Positions 1 through 9,077 of a stretch of 13,494 nucleotides of DNA are shown here, in pieces (positions within the stretch are counted from its first letter, which is position 1; each line of letters starts with the position of its first letter). Source of the DNA: Saccoglossus kowalevskii. Taxonomy: Eukaryota; Hemichordata; Enteropneusta; Harrimaniidae. The notes under the pieces are model-generated. The model saw nothing but the letters and a program-made list of their open reading frames with translations, was not told the origin of the DNA and made no database searches. Where the stretch lies: NCBI RefSeq assembly GCF_000003605.2, contig NW_003113512.1, positions 3,769-17,262 on the forward strand. The letters run 5' to 3'. The position numbers and the translations under genes are program-made.

Positions 1-21
1 ATAAACCCCAGGAAGAACAAC
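1..21 (+). repeat. Left terminal inverted repeat of the CpG-rich element
   Basis: All 21 bases match the reverse complement of 702-722; the match stops at position 22. The window begins at its first base, so the repeat may extend further left. Confidence 0.85.
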
Positions 22-22
22 G

Positions 23-58
23 AAACTAAGAGGATTAAAAAAACCTTTGTCTTAGTTT
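23..58. repeat. Subterminal hairpin next to the left TIR
   Basis: AAACTAAGA at 23-31 pairs perfectly with TCTTAGTTT at 50-58 around an 18-base loop. It sits immediately inside the left terminal repeat, where subterminal stems of DNA transposons are often found. Confidence 0.5.
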
Positions 59-204
59 ATCTTACAGTGCTTTCGCTTTTGTTTCCACGACATTAGTCAT
101 ACTCCATGTTAGTTGCCGCCGATACGCCCGTTTCAACCGCTTTGCTGGAAACGGAAAACTTGAAAAAAAATTTTCATATCTGCGCAGTAAAATATTTCGT
201 TCAC

Positions 205-216
205 TACGCATGCGCA
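205..216. promoter_or_regulatory. NRF-1-like palindrome in the CpG-rich block
   Basis: TACGCATGCGCA differs from the NRF-1 palindrome TGCGCATGCGCA at one position. Such sites are typical of CpG-island promoters, but a single match in CpG-rich DNA can arise by chance, and no transcript start is visible. Confidence 0.3.
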
Positions 217-537
217 AACAAGTCGGTCTGCAGGGTGACCTTCAGTGTACCGGAAATCATGCAACGGGTCGGAGTTTTAGCGAGTTTTCATAATTTTTAA
301 TGTCGTTTTTAGATTACTTCTTGTTTTTTTCAACCCTCGAAAAAATAAGGTTGCGAAAGTTTGCGAAACATGGGGTTTGGTGAGCTGTTTGTTGTTGAGA
401 TATCCCGACTAATTCCGTGTTTCCCTTCGATCGCCAGAAGTGGCAATGTGTTTTTTTTTCCCGTTGAATGTTGATCATTTATCAGTGTTTTTGTCTTGGT
501 GCCATTGTTTTTTTATGCTATAACCGGAACAACTCAG

Positions 538-545
538 TCACGTGA
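538..545. promoter_or_regulatory. CACGTG E-box palindrome
   Basis: TCACGTGA is an 8-bp palindrome containing the bHLH-ZIP (Myc/Max/USF-type) core CACGTG. It is followed by two inverted CGGAGTC/GACTCCG arms at 551-557 and 566-572 and a further AGTCGGA at 585-591. Function is inferred only from the motif. Confidence 0.3.
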
Positions 546-701
546 TCTCCCGGAGTCGTCCGATTGACTCCGAAAATGACCGATAGTCGGAGATAAACGT
601 TCATTTGCGTAAATCGGCTTATTTTTTAATGCGACAAAATAAACAGTCAAAATAAACATTCGACATCGCGGCAACTATCATAGTTCAAAGGAAACGAAGT
701 G

Positions 702-722
702 GTTGTTCTTCCTGGGGTTTAT
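702..722 (-). repeat. Right terminal inverted repeat of the CpG-rich element
   Basis: This is the exact inverted partner of 1-21 and ends in GGGGTTTAT. An extra 11-bp inverted repeat (685-695 with 743-753, core TCAAAGGAAAC) straddles this end, so the true right boundary could be a little beyond 722. Confidence 0.85.
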
Positions 723-1503
723 AGTTCCATGATATAATTATTGTTTCCTTTGACAGGCTTCTACAGTTGTATCATCTGTGGCTAGTTGAATGCAGATATA
801 TTGCATATAAGCATGTATTACTTGATACATGTAAAGATAATGTTCATACTGCGCCCTGTTATTGCACAAACTGCAGCTAAATGGATGTCATTTTAAAAAC
901 TTATATGTACCCGGTAACCTCATGTGTGCATAGATCAGCCAATTACAGCACAGAATCTGGATGTGTTGTTTTTTGAGTGTGTTGAGTTTGCACCTGGCGT
1001 ACTGGCGCTGATATTATAAACAGAAGATAAAAACCACCAATTTATGTTGTGATTTTGATGTGACGTGTATGAAACCCTACTACGAATACGTTTATGAAAC
1101 ATGTACCTGTGGGTTGTAGGAAGCTATTGCGTAATAAAGGCCTTTGCGAAGCACTGTGGGCAGAATTATGGATGTGTTTAATTTCCTGGTACTGACTGAC
1201 TTTTTATGACTGAGATCATGTATTACTAGTAGCTAATCAGAATTGAAGTTGAAAGGGTTTGACAGGTGCCATGGACAGAAGTATGGAGGTGTGGTTATTA
1301 AAATTCAAGGTTCTAACTAGCTGTCTACTTGATCACCAAGTAAACATACAAACAGCTTGCTTATAGATAACAAGGCCCTTGAATCTGAATAGGTTTTCAA
1401 AATAATCTTGACATGTGCGGACAAAATCATCATAAATAGAATCAGTATTACCGCAAGCTTTTAATCTACAGTGAAATATACAGGTTTACTTATAGCTTGC
1501 ATA

Positions 1504-1527
1504 TTGACTGTACACTGATCAGTGACA
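1504..1527 (+). repeat. 24-bp dispersed motif, copy A
   Basis: This segment matches 9762-9785 at 22 of 24 positions and begins TTGACTGTAC. Inside it CACTGATCAGTG (1513-1524) is a perfect 12-bp palindrome. The surrounding sequence is not obviously similar between the two copies. Confidence 0.45.
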
Positions 1528-1553
1528 CAATGATCCCCTTTTTACTAGGCTTG

Positions 1554-1763
1554 TTACTGTGAATTATTTTATTTTTTTCACTTGAAATTTATTTTCGCTG
1601 AAAAAATGGATCAGTGACAATAAAATCCAGCCAAAATGCCTTTTTTCTTATATTTTACATTCAACTCATCAAAAATCAGCAAAAATGAATTCATACAAAA
1701 TAACAAAAATGTCTTTCCAGCAAAAATTAAATCCAACTATTAAAAGTAAAGTGTTTTGCAGTA
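1554..1763. mobile_element. Decayed short inverted-repeat element (MITE-like)
   Basis: The ends are imperfect inverses: TACTGTGAATT at the left against TGCAGTA at the right. The interior is also loosely self-complementary, with TTTATTTTCGCTG on the left against CAGCAAAAATTAAATCC on the right. The pattern of TACTGT ends with TTTTCGC/GCGAAAA-type arms resembles a common bivalve miniature element as I remember it. It is too diverged for a firm family call, and the boundaries are approximate. Confidence 0.4.
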
Positions 1764-2644
1764 TATACTAGTCACAATGGAGATTTAATAGTAGTCTTTA
1801 TTTTTGATAATTTTGCAGTGGGATAGCTTACTGATAATAGAATCCTAAGAAAAAAAATTAAATTGGTGCTGGTTTTACTGTTTGCGACCAAAATATGATT
1901 GCTAGATGGTTGCTAGAGTTCAGAACACCCAGCGTGTGGGCCTTGTACTTTTACATGACCCTGGGTTTTATGTCACTGATGGGAAAGGGAAATTATTTAT
2001 TTTCATTCTAATCACTTCGTTTGGTGGCATAAAGTTAGCAATGTCTAGGCACCTATGGGAATGTAATGATTAATTAATGAATTCGCAATTAGTTTATTTA
2101 TTGTAGTTTATTTATGTTTACCATAAAATAATACACTGGTATGGTTCATTCCAACATTGTTTCACTCTGACAAGGACTTGCAGATGTAATACATTTCACA
2201 ATTCAGAGTATGTAATGTACATAGAATTGCTTACTTACTTGCTGGCAGATGCCTGGCTGTGTTCATCTTTTTTGTGCTCGATCACTACCCTGGGAAGTTC
2301 AACTAAGGGCAAGGTTGATGTGTAGAGATATGTCCATGTGAATTTGATGTGTGTGCACATTCATTGTAGTTTAATATGCCAAGCAGTTAACATGCTGTGT
2401 TTAATTACATCTCATGCAGTGTTCAGTGCTTAGTATGCAGTCGTTTCTCAGGATCATGGCTCCCCTTCCTCCCTGAATAGGTTAGAGACTTAATCTTGTA
2501 CTTTTTCTCTGCCTATCCTATTTTACATACCATGTAGTGTCAGGTGACTTTACATGCACGTAATGTGTGTCAAATAAGAAAGGAGACTCAGCATTGTCGC
2601 ACATACTGAGTAAAGGCTGAAAATCTAAATTGATTATTTTCATA

Positions 2645-2706
2645 TTGTTCTATTACTACTAGCGCATGCGTTTTTGTAAATAAATGACAGTGGTATTTCT
2701 ATGGTC
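2645..2706 (+). repeat. Diverged dispersed repeat, copy A
   Basis: It shares TTGTTCTATTA, an AGCRCATGYG palindromic core, GACAG and TCTATGGTC, in the same order and orientation, with 6276-6330. I estimate roughly three quarters identity by eye with a few gaps. Confidence 0.5.
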
Positions 2707-2841
2707 ATAATTAATATTTTATTAATCCAGTTTTCTGTGAATGCTTTAATTATTCACTCAACAAAACTAAATTAAAATTCATGTGAACATGTAAATAACA
2801 TTAGAATAGTAATACCTGATAAATATGCTCAAAATAGCGAA

Positions 2842-2865
2842 ATTATTATTATTATTATTATTATT
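2842..2865 (+). repeat. (ATT)8 microsatellite
   Basis: Eight perfect tandem ATT units. Confidence 0.95.
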
Positions 2866-5014
2866 TGCACTTCTAATAGCAAACAACGGTACATTGAATT
2901 AAAAAAAATGAAATGTTAGGTATCATTGAAAGAAATTAATGCTACATTCTCATTGATTCATGTGATTTGTAGTATCCCTCTCACTGATCCCTGTAAGCTT
3001 CAAAGGGCTTTGGATTTTGTACAGTTCATAAAAATGTTATCCAACCAAATCAGAAATCGTATTTAGAAGATACAGAGGTAATACTGTAAAATTGGCGGAT
3101 ATTTTAAACTCTGTCAACAGCACGATTAATGTGTAAAATCATCTGATGTAAATCGGGTATCGCCTGTTAAATCGAAAGTATGTCGGTAATATAATAACAT
3201 GCTTCCCGTTCTTATAGGTGCTTTGTGTTTAGTATTTAGTATTGTGTTGAACATGACTCCACCAAAGGTACATTTAGGTGAATATCACAGATGGTTCAAT
3301 TTGTATGCATTGTAACCGTTAGCGTCTGTTGTTATTATCGATACATGTATTGGTTATGATGCAGAATTGAAATAAACATTTAATTTAATCTTTTGTTTGC
3401 AAATTTCACTAATTTTACACATTCAAGAATATTTTGATACATAAAATGAAATGTATAATTCAGTATTTGTCCGCCCTCTGCAAAAAAAAATTGTTCTATA
3501 TTTAGATACTATTGACACAATAAACCCATTCCCTTCATTTTTATAAATATATATAATTTTCACGATACAAAATAACATAAGATTTCTGTCGGACAATGGA
3601 ATAACAATGGATATTTTCAAAAGATGTTTTTATCCTCTGACTTGTTGATTGGCTGGTTGGTTTCACCTGTCACTGAAATTAGAAATAAATCTTTCTTAAA
3701 ATTAAAGGGAAAGGGTTTGTTGTTTCGATTGTATAATATTACCGTTATGGTAATGTCTTGGCACCTGTCCATGTATTCTAATGTGTACATATAATGTATC
3801 TACAGATCTAGGTCTTGAAATGAAGGTATTTCCCGAAGCAGGGTTTCAATTCATTTTATGAAATCAATCATTCTTTGATCTTTAATTTTCCATCATATAT
3901 AATGTAGCGGGTGGATTACGCTGCCTCGCTTCATTTATGATTCATATCCATTACGTTTGTATGCATGCCCAGGTATGTAAAAGTCTGTGTCATCAGCTTT
4001 GCCGATTTAGAGTCGCATCCGCAAATTTAAAAACAGATTGCAATCATAGTAGTGTCAATTGTTTGTATTCATTTGTGAAATGATTTCCCCCAAGTAATTT
4101 TATTTAAACAGTATTTGCTCTATTACCGGTAGTAATGCATTTCACTTTAATACGTAAATTACAGACATGTTCCTGTTGTCAAAATCAGTATCATTGTAAT
4201 GATTCTGTGTAAAATAGTAGATATTTCTAAAGTCTGTGGTGCAATAAATGATAATGCACTTTTAATAAAGCTTTGAATTCGTTTTTTTTTTAGCCTTCAT
4301 AACAGGTGCATGTTATAACTTGACTGCCCTATAAACAATGTAAAAAACAAAACAAAAAAGCATTGAAGCCGACAATCATCTGTGAACAATTGCTATGAAT
4401 GCAGTTTAGATATGCACGCAATGCATGGTTAGAGATCTCACATTTTGTGAGAATCTCCGAATATTGCAGCACTGCCAACGGTCGGGTTTTTTTTCTTGGC
4501 GTAATTAAAAAAAAAAAATGTAATCTGGCAGATGCTGGTAGGGTTATTCAGTGAACAAGATTTTTTTTTGTCTGACCTTATTAATCTAATATTTTCTGGA
4601 ACATTAATACACGTAATGTCAAATAGTGAATAATTTAAAAACATTATTATATTTCATGTAGAGTCGTTCATAAATAATACAGATAGACTCATGGGTATCA
4701 GTGTTTTTCAAGAATTTGTTCATACGTTATGCAGAATTTTATTTTTTTCTTGGCGTTCACACCTATTCATGGTAAACCTTTTGCATTTGCTTTTCTACCG
4801 TACTCATCCGACTTAGCATCCATTCGCTCTTTTAGGGAGATTTTTGTTTTTGGTGTCATGTTCTATTTAATGGCACCTCTTCCAAGACCCTTAAATTAAA
4901 CTGTCAAGACATCAAATCTGGTCTTTGGACATCTTTTTACTTTTTGGCTGATTACATTGTCCATTGTGGCTAATGTGAATAGGGTGTGAACAGATAAATA
5001 CAATTCAATATGAC

Positions 5015-5029
5015 TTATTGACGACAATG
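5015..5029 (+). repeat. 15-bp direct repeat, copy A
   Basis: TTATTGACGACAATG recurs exactly at 5831-5845. In both places ACACTCACTT follows, after 15 extra bases here and directly in the other copy, so the two are short remnants of one repeated sequence. Confidence 0.5.
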
Positions 5030-5830
5030 GCAGGTGTTATTTCACACTCACTTCACCTTTCAAAAAAGGCGAATCTCTATTGCGATTTTCCCGTCAAAAT
5101 CAGTTCATGTTTGCTTGTGTATCAACTCAATTTTAAACATGGAAATTGATGTCAAGACCAGCCCTTTGAGTCAGAGCTAAACTAAACCAGGGTCGAGACC
5201 AGGTTAATCTGCGATTTTTTTCAACAGTGCATTAAAATAAACTCAGGGTTGAGGTTTGAATTTTGCTACATCACATAAAATGCTCCATTGTTAGTTGTAT
5301 CTGTGTCAAAAGTAAACAAAAGCACGTGAAATTAAAGCACTGCTATCAAAATAAGACAATTGAGTAAAGAATAAAACACAAAGATATACCAGGGTATAGT
5401 TGCATAACTTGTGTTTTACACACGTATATAGACATGCAGGAAGGATACATGCAATTGACATGATATTCTGTTCTTTGTTGCCGTATACATATACATGTAG
5501 CGGTTGCTATGTGTAGGTGAATTTAATCTGAAATTACGGTATAGTTGACTGACAAATCTGAAGTTGTATCAAAATCCAGCATGAACATACATAAAATACA
5601 TAAAGCATATCTTGTGAGTGACGGATTTATTAAACAAGTGTAGTGATTTTAGTTTGTTCCAAGCCTTTAGAGTTGCGGTTCATTTTCTCATCAGGACTCT
5701 CTTCACGGAAATGCTAACGCAATCCCTGATCTTGTGTATCCATTTCACAGCGTCTAGAGGCTAAAAATTTATGGCTTGCAGAGATCATATCAATAACATG
5801 GATAAACACTAAAAAAAGGATAAGTTTAAA

Positions 5831-5845
5831 TTATTGACGACAATG
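5831..5845 (+). repeat. 15-bp direct repeat, copy B
   Basis: Exact match to 5015-5029, with ACACTCACTT directly abutting. The gap relative to copy A looks like a small indel. Confidence 0.5.
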
Positions 5846-6274
5846 ACACTCACTTTAAAAATAATAAGTTTTTATGAAAAGGCCAATCCAGCAGCTAAAA
5901 GCCAGCCCAGACTGTATACTGTATATGTACTGTCATACATGTACTTATGGTATGATTCAGTTGTTTCTCTATAGCATAAATAATGCACTCAATATTCTTC
6001 TGGTCCTGAACAATTACATTCAAGCATTTGTTGTTTTTATTGATCAATGCTTTTTTTTTTTTGATGACCTGTCGTTTTACAATCTTTGCATTTCAAACTT
6101 ATGAGTCAGGGCTGTATGTATACTATTAAAGAGACAGAGGTGATTGAACTACTGCTTTTTATGCAGGACTTGATTGGTTAATACAGTTTATAACTTATTA
6201 ACACTGTCTTATGAATGGGAGGTTTTATTAAATTGATGAAGTACATTTAATACTAGTATGATGTACATTTACTA

Positions 6275-6414
6275 TTTGTTCTATTAGTAGCACATGTGCT
6301 TGTGCAATTGACAGAGGTGGGTCTATGGTCGAAATAAGTTTTATTTCAATGATGCCGCATAGAATGAATTGAAGGTGTATGTATGCGTCTACATATTATA
6401 TTTAATAGAACAAA
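6275..6414. repeat. 140-bp interval closed by 12-bp inverted repeats, containing dispersed repeat copy B
   Basis: TTTGTTCTATTA (6275-6286) is inverted perfectly as TAATAGAACAAA (6403-6414). The left part (6276-6330) is the second copy of the repeat at 2645-2706. The arrangement suggests a small foldback or MITE-type repeat, but no target duplication is evident. Confidence 0.4.
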
Positions 6415-6863
6415 CACATTAATCATCTTGTGTACGAAATCAGTATATCTATGTATAATACCTAACATACTGAATAAATTTAAAATTAAAATGAGGTCAT
6501 CAAAAAGATTATCACCACCTTGATGAACAATTTTCTAACCTAAGTTTAACAATGTTTTCTCTAAAAGGTGGCTAGGATAGTCTACTATTCATATTCAGCT
6601 ACCTACATGTACCACAATCTGCATATTTAACAATACAAAAAAATTGACCATCTTCTTTTTGCAGTTGAATCTTCCAACTGAATATTTTAGAAGACTTGTT
6701 GAGATACGAGTACATTCACTAACTGACTATGAATACATTTCTTGAATTTAAGACATCAGTCATGCAATATACATGTATGAATCTTCTTTGCTCTTCAAGC
6801 AGTGTTGCTTACCTGTACAAATGTTATATGTAACACTTACATGAAATAAGCAATGCAATATAA

Positions 6864-6901
6864 TACAGTATAAGGTGTGGACACATGAAATATATACAGT
6901 G
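6864..6901 (+). repeat. Solitary relative of the 39-bp minisatellite monomer
   Basis: TACAGTATAAGGTGTGG followed by ACACATGAAATATATACAGTG follows the order of the tandem monomer further right (TACAGT, GAGGTGTGG, AACATGAAATATA). It lacks the CATGTCCA segment. It sits about 380 bases before the array and may be an ancestral seed or a displaced unit. Confidence 0.65.
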
Positions 6902-6960
6902 ACCCCCTCGTTAAGTTGCAGTTGTCTAGATCCAATCATAAAATGCTACTTATCAAGGGT
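6897..6960 (+). mobile_element. Possible pogo/Tigger-like transposon left end (remnant)
   Basis: A TA dinucleotide at 6895-6896 is followed by CAGTGACCCCCTCGTTAAG, which has the look of pogo-type termini (TA, then CAGTG, then a C-rich run and CGTTAA). A related GGGTCCTATCTTATCGAGG lies at 6957-6975. No matching inverted right end is visible, so this is a solo remnant at best; the end coordinate is arbitrary. Confidence 0.25.
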
Positions 6961-7278
6961 CCTATCTTATCGAGGATAACTGCGATGATTTTTTATTGGG
7001 CTTCATTATCCAAACAGTATCAGTCAAGAAATGCGTGAAGTCACGAGTTAACAATTTGAGCCATGCCACTGATACCTTTTGTATCCCAGTGATTGACTGA
7101 GCAGAGAATGTTAAATAGCGATAACATTGATACAATATTAAAAACATTGGCACCGATTGTCTCACACCAACCCTTTAATTATAATTATATACATCATGCT
7201 ACATATCATTAGCTATTTTCTGTCATAACTACTGATAACTAAGACAAGGAAATTGTTCTGGAGCCATCTAATCACTTG
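6902..7278. other. Unique spacer between the solitary monomer and the minisatellite
   Basis: It is AT-rich and contains no reading frame with recognisable protein content. It includes scattered pieces such as CAGTATCAG at 7015-7023 that echo the monomer but are too short to count as units. Confidence 0.5.
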
Positions 7279-9077
7279 GAAATTAAAATATGCATGTCCG
7301 TACAGTGTGAGGTGAGGAAACATGAAATATACATGTCCATACAGTATCAGGTGAGGAAACATGAAATATACATGTCCATACAGTGTGAGGTGTGGAAACA
7401 TGAAATATATTACATGTCCATACAGTGTGAGGTATGGAAACATGAAATATACATGTCCATACAGTGTGAGGTGAGAAAACATGAAATATACATGTCCATA
7501 CAGTGTGAGGTGAGAAAACATGAAATATACATGTCCATACAGTATCAGGTGAGGAAACATGAAATTTACATGTCCATACAGTGTGAGGTGGGGAAACATG
7601 AAATATACATGTCCATACAGTGTGAGGTGTGCAAACATGAAATATACATGTCCATACAGTATGAGGTGAGGAAACATGAAATATACATGTCCATACTGTA
7701 TGAGGTGAGGAAACATGAAATATACATGTCCATACTGTATCAGGTGAGGAAACATGAAATATACATGTCCATACAGTATCAGGTGAGGAAACATGAAATA
7801 TACATGTCCATACAGTATCACATGTGGAAACATGAAATATATATGTCCATACAGTGTGAGGTGAGGAAACATGAAATATACATGTCCATACAGTGTGAGG
7901 TGAGAAAACATGAAATATACATGTCCATACAGTATCAGGTGAGGAAACATGAAATTTACATGTCCATACAGTATCACATGTGGAAACATGAAATATACAT
8001 GTCCATACAGTGTGAGGTGTGGAAACATGAAATATACATGTCCATACAGTATGAGGTGAGGAAACATGAAATATACATGTCCATACTGTATCAGGTGAGG
8101 AAACATGAAATATACATGTCCATACAGTATCAGGTGAGGAAACATGAAATATACATGTCCATACAGTATCACATGTGGAAACATGAAATATACATGTCCA
8201 TACAGTGTGAGGTGTGGATACATGGAATATACATGTCCATACAGTATCGGGTGAGGAAACATGAAATATACATGTCCATACAGTATCGGGTGTGGAAACA
8301 TGAAATATACATGTCCATACAGTGTGAGGTGGGGAAACATGAAATATACATGTCCATACAGTATTGGGTGAGGAAACATGAAATATACATGTCCATACAG
8401 TGTGAGGTGAGGAAACATGAAATATACATGTCCATACAGTGTGAGGTCTGAAACATGAAATGTACATGTCCATACAGTATGAGGTGAGAAAACATGAAAT
8501 ATACATGTCCATACAGTGTGAGGTGTGGAACCATGAAATATACATGTCCATACTGTATCAGGTGTGGAAACATGAAATATACATGTCCATACAGTGTGAG
8601 GTGAGGAAACATGAAATATACTTGTCCATACAGTGGGAGGTGTGGAAACATGAAATATACATGTCCATACAGTGTGAGGTGGGGAAACATGAAATATACA
8701 TGTACATGTCCATACAGTGTGAGGTGGGGAAACATGAAATATACATGTCCATACAGTGTGAGGTGGGGAAACATGAAATATACATGTACATGTCCATACA
8801 GTGTGAGGTGGGGAAACATGAAATATACATGTCCATACAGTGTGAGTTGTGGAAACATGAAATATACATGTCCATACAGTGTGAGGTGAGAAAACATGAA
8901 ATATACATGTCCATACAGTGTGAGGTGTGGAAACATGAAATATACATGTCCATACAGTGTGAGGTGTGGAAACATGAAATATACATGTCCATACAATGTG
9001 AATGATGAAACATGAAATGTACATGTCCATATAGAAAGTGTAGGGTAAAAAATACAGTGTGAATGATGAAAACATAA
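7279..9077 (+). repeat. 39-bp minisatellite, about 44 units
   Basis: The unit contains, in order, GTGAGGTGWGGAAAC, ATGAAATATACATG and TCCATACA. I counted about 44 units. Nearly all are exactly 39 bp; exceptions are a +3 unit near 7405, a -1 unit near 8448 and two +6 units at 8697 and 8781. Variant units recur in ordered blocks: GTATCACATG at 7815, 7971 and 8166 (4 and 5 units apart), GAAATTTACA at 7561 and 7951 (10 units apart), and an 84-bp dimer repeated at 8697/8781. The edges are degenerate: 7279-7300 on the left, and 9001-9077 on the right. Because 39 is divisible by three and the unit lacks stops in most frames, long frames open on both strands (for example 7213-9075 minus and 7276-8451 plus). 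There is no sign of a real gene. Confidence 0.97.

Larger units (their letters stand above)
1..722. mobile_element. CpG-rich element bounded by 21-bp perfect terminal inverted repeats
   Basis: The first 21 bases are the exact reverse complement of 702-722, each end reading ATAAACCCCAGG inward. The block between them is CpG-rich: I counted about 42 CpG here against about 10 in the next 722 bases. The compositional step falls at the right repeat, which favours a discrete inserted unit. It holds no transposase-like reading frame; its largest + frame, 106-300, encodes 64 aa of unremarkable sequence. It could be a non-autonomous DNA transposon or solo foldback element. The alternative is an intronic CpG island or promoter that happens to carry an inverted repeat. 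The left flank lies outside the window, so no target-site duplication can be checked. The superfamily is not identified. Confidence 0.6.
723..6863. other. Gene-free AT-rich intronic stretch
   Basis: No reading frame here is longer than about 76 codons, and none shows recognisable protein sequence. CpG is scarce, poly(T)/poly(A) runs are common, and ACATGTA-type words recur. The supported contents are listed separately: a decayed inverted-repeat element at 1554-1763, a dispersed motif at 1504, an (ATT)n tract at 2842, a diverged repeat pair at 2645 and 6276, and a short direct repeat at 5015 and 5831. Confidence 0.7.

Noticed and set aside
106-300. 64-codon frame in the CpG-rich block as a transposase fragment or first exon
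   Set aside because: No recognisable motif, no donor producing Ras amino-terminal sequence, and the length is within chance expectation.
1206-1230. ATGACTGAG as the start of Ras (MTE...)
   Set aside because: The following codons read ATC ATG TAT and do not give YKLVVVG; the match is limited to three codons and no donor follows in the right phase.
4436-4452. Hairpin TCTCACATTTTGTGAGA as a structured RNA or terminator
   Set aside because: A 7-bp stem with a 3-base loop is common by chance in 13 kb, and it has no gene context.
4487-4756. Repeated TTTTTTCTTGGCGT near 4487 and 4743
   Set aside because: The shared sequence is mostly a poly(T) run plus eight bases; no flanking similarity was found.
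7276-8451. 391-codon plus-strand frame with a 13-residue repeat (HEIYMSI...)
   Set aside because: Same minisatellite artefact; no promoter, splice structure or non-repetitive domain accompanies it.
7213-9075. 620-codon minus-strand reading frame as a repetitive protein gene
   Set aside because: It is the translation of a 39-bp minisatellite in frames that lack stops by composition. Equivalent frames are open on the other strand, and a 1-bp indel only changes which repetitive peptide appears.
7279-9077. CRISPR array
   Set aside because: Units are directly contiguous with no unique spacers, and the context is eukaryotic intron.
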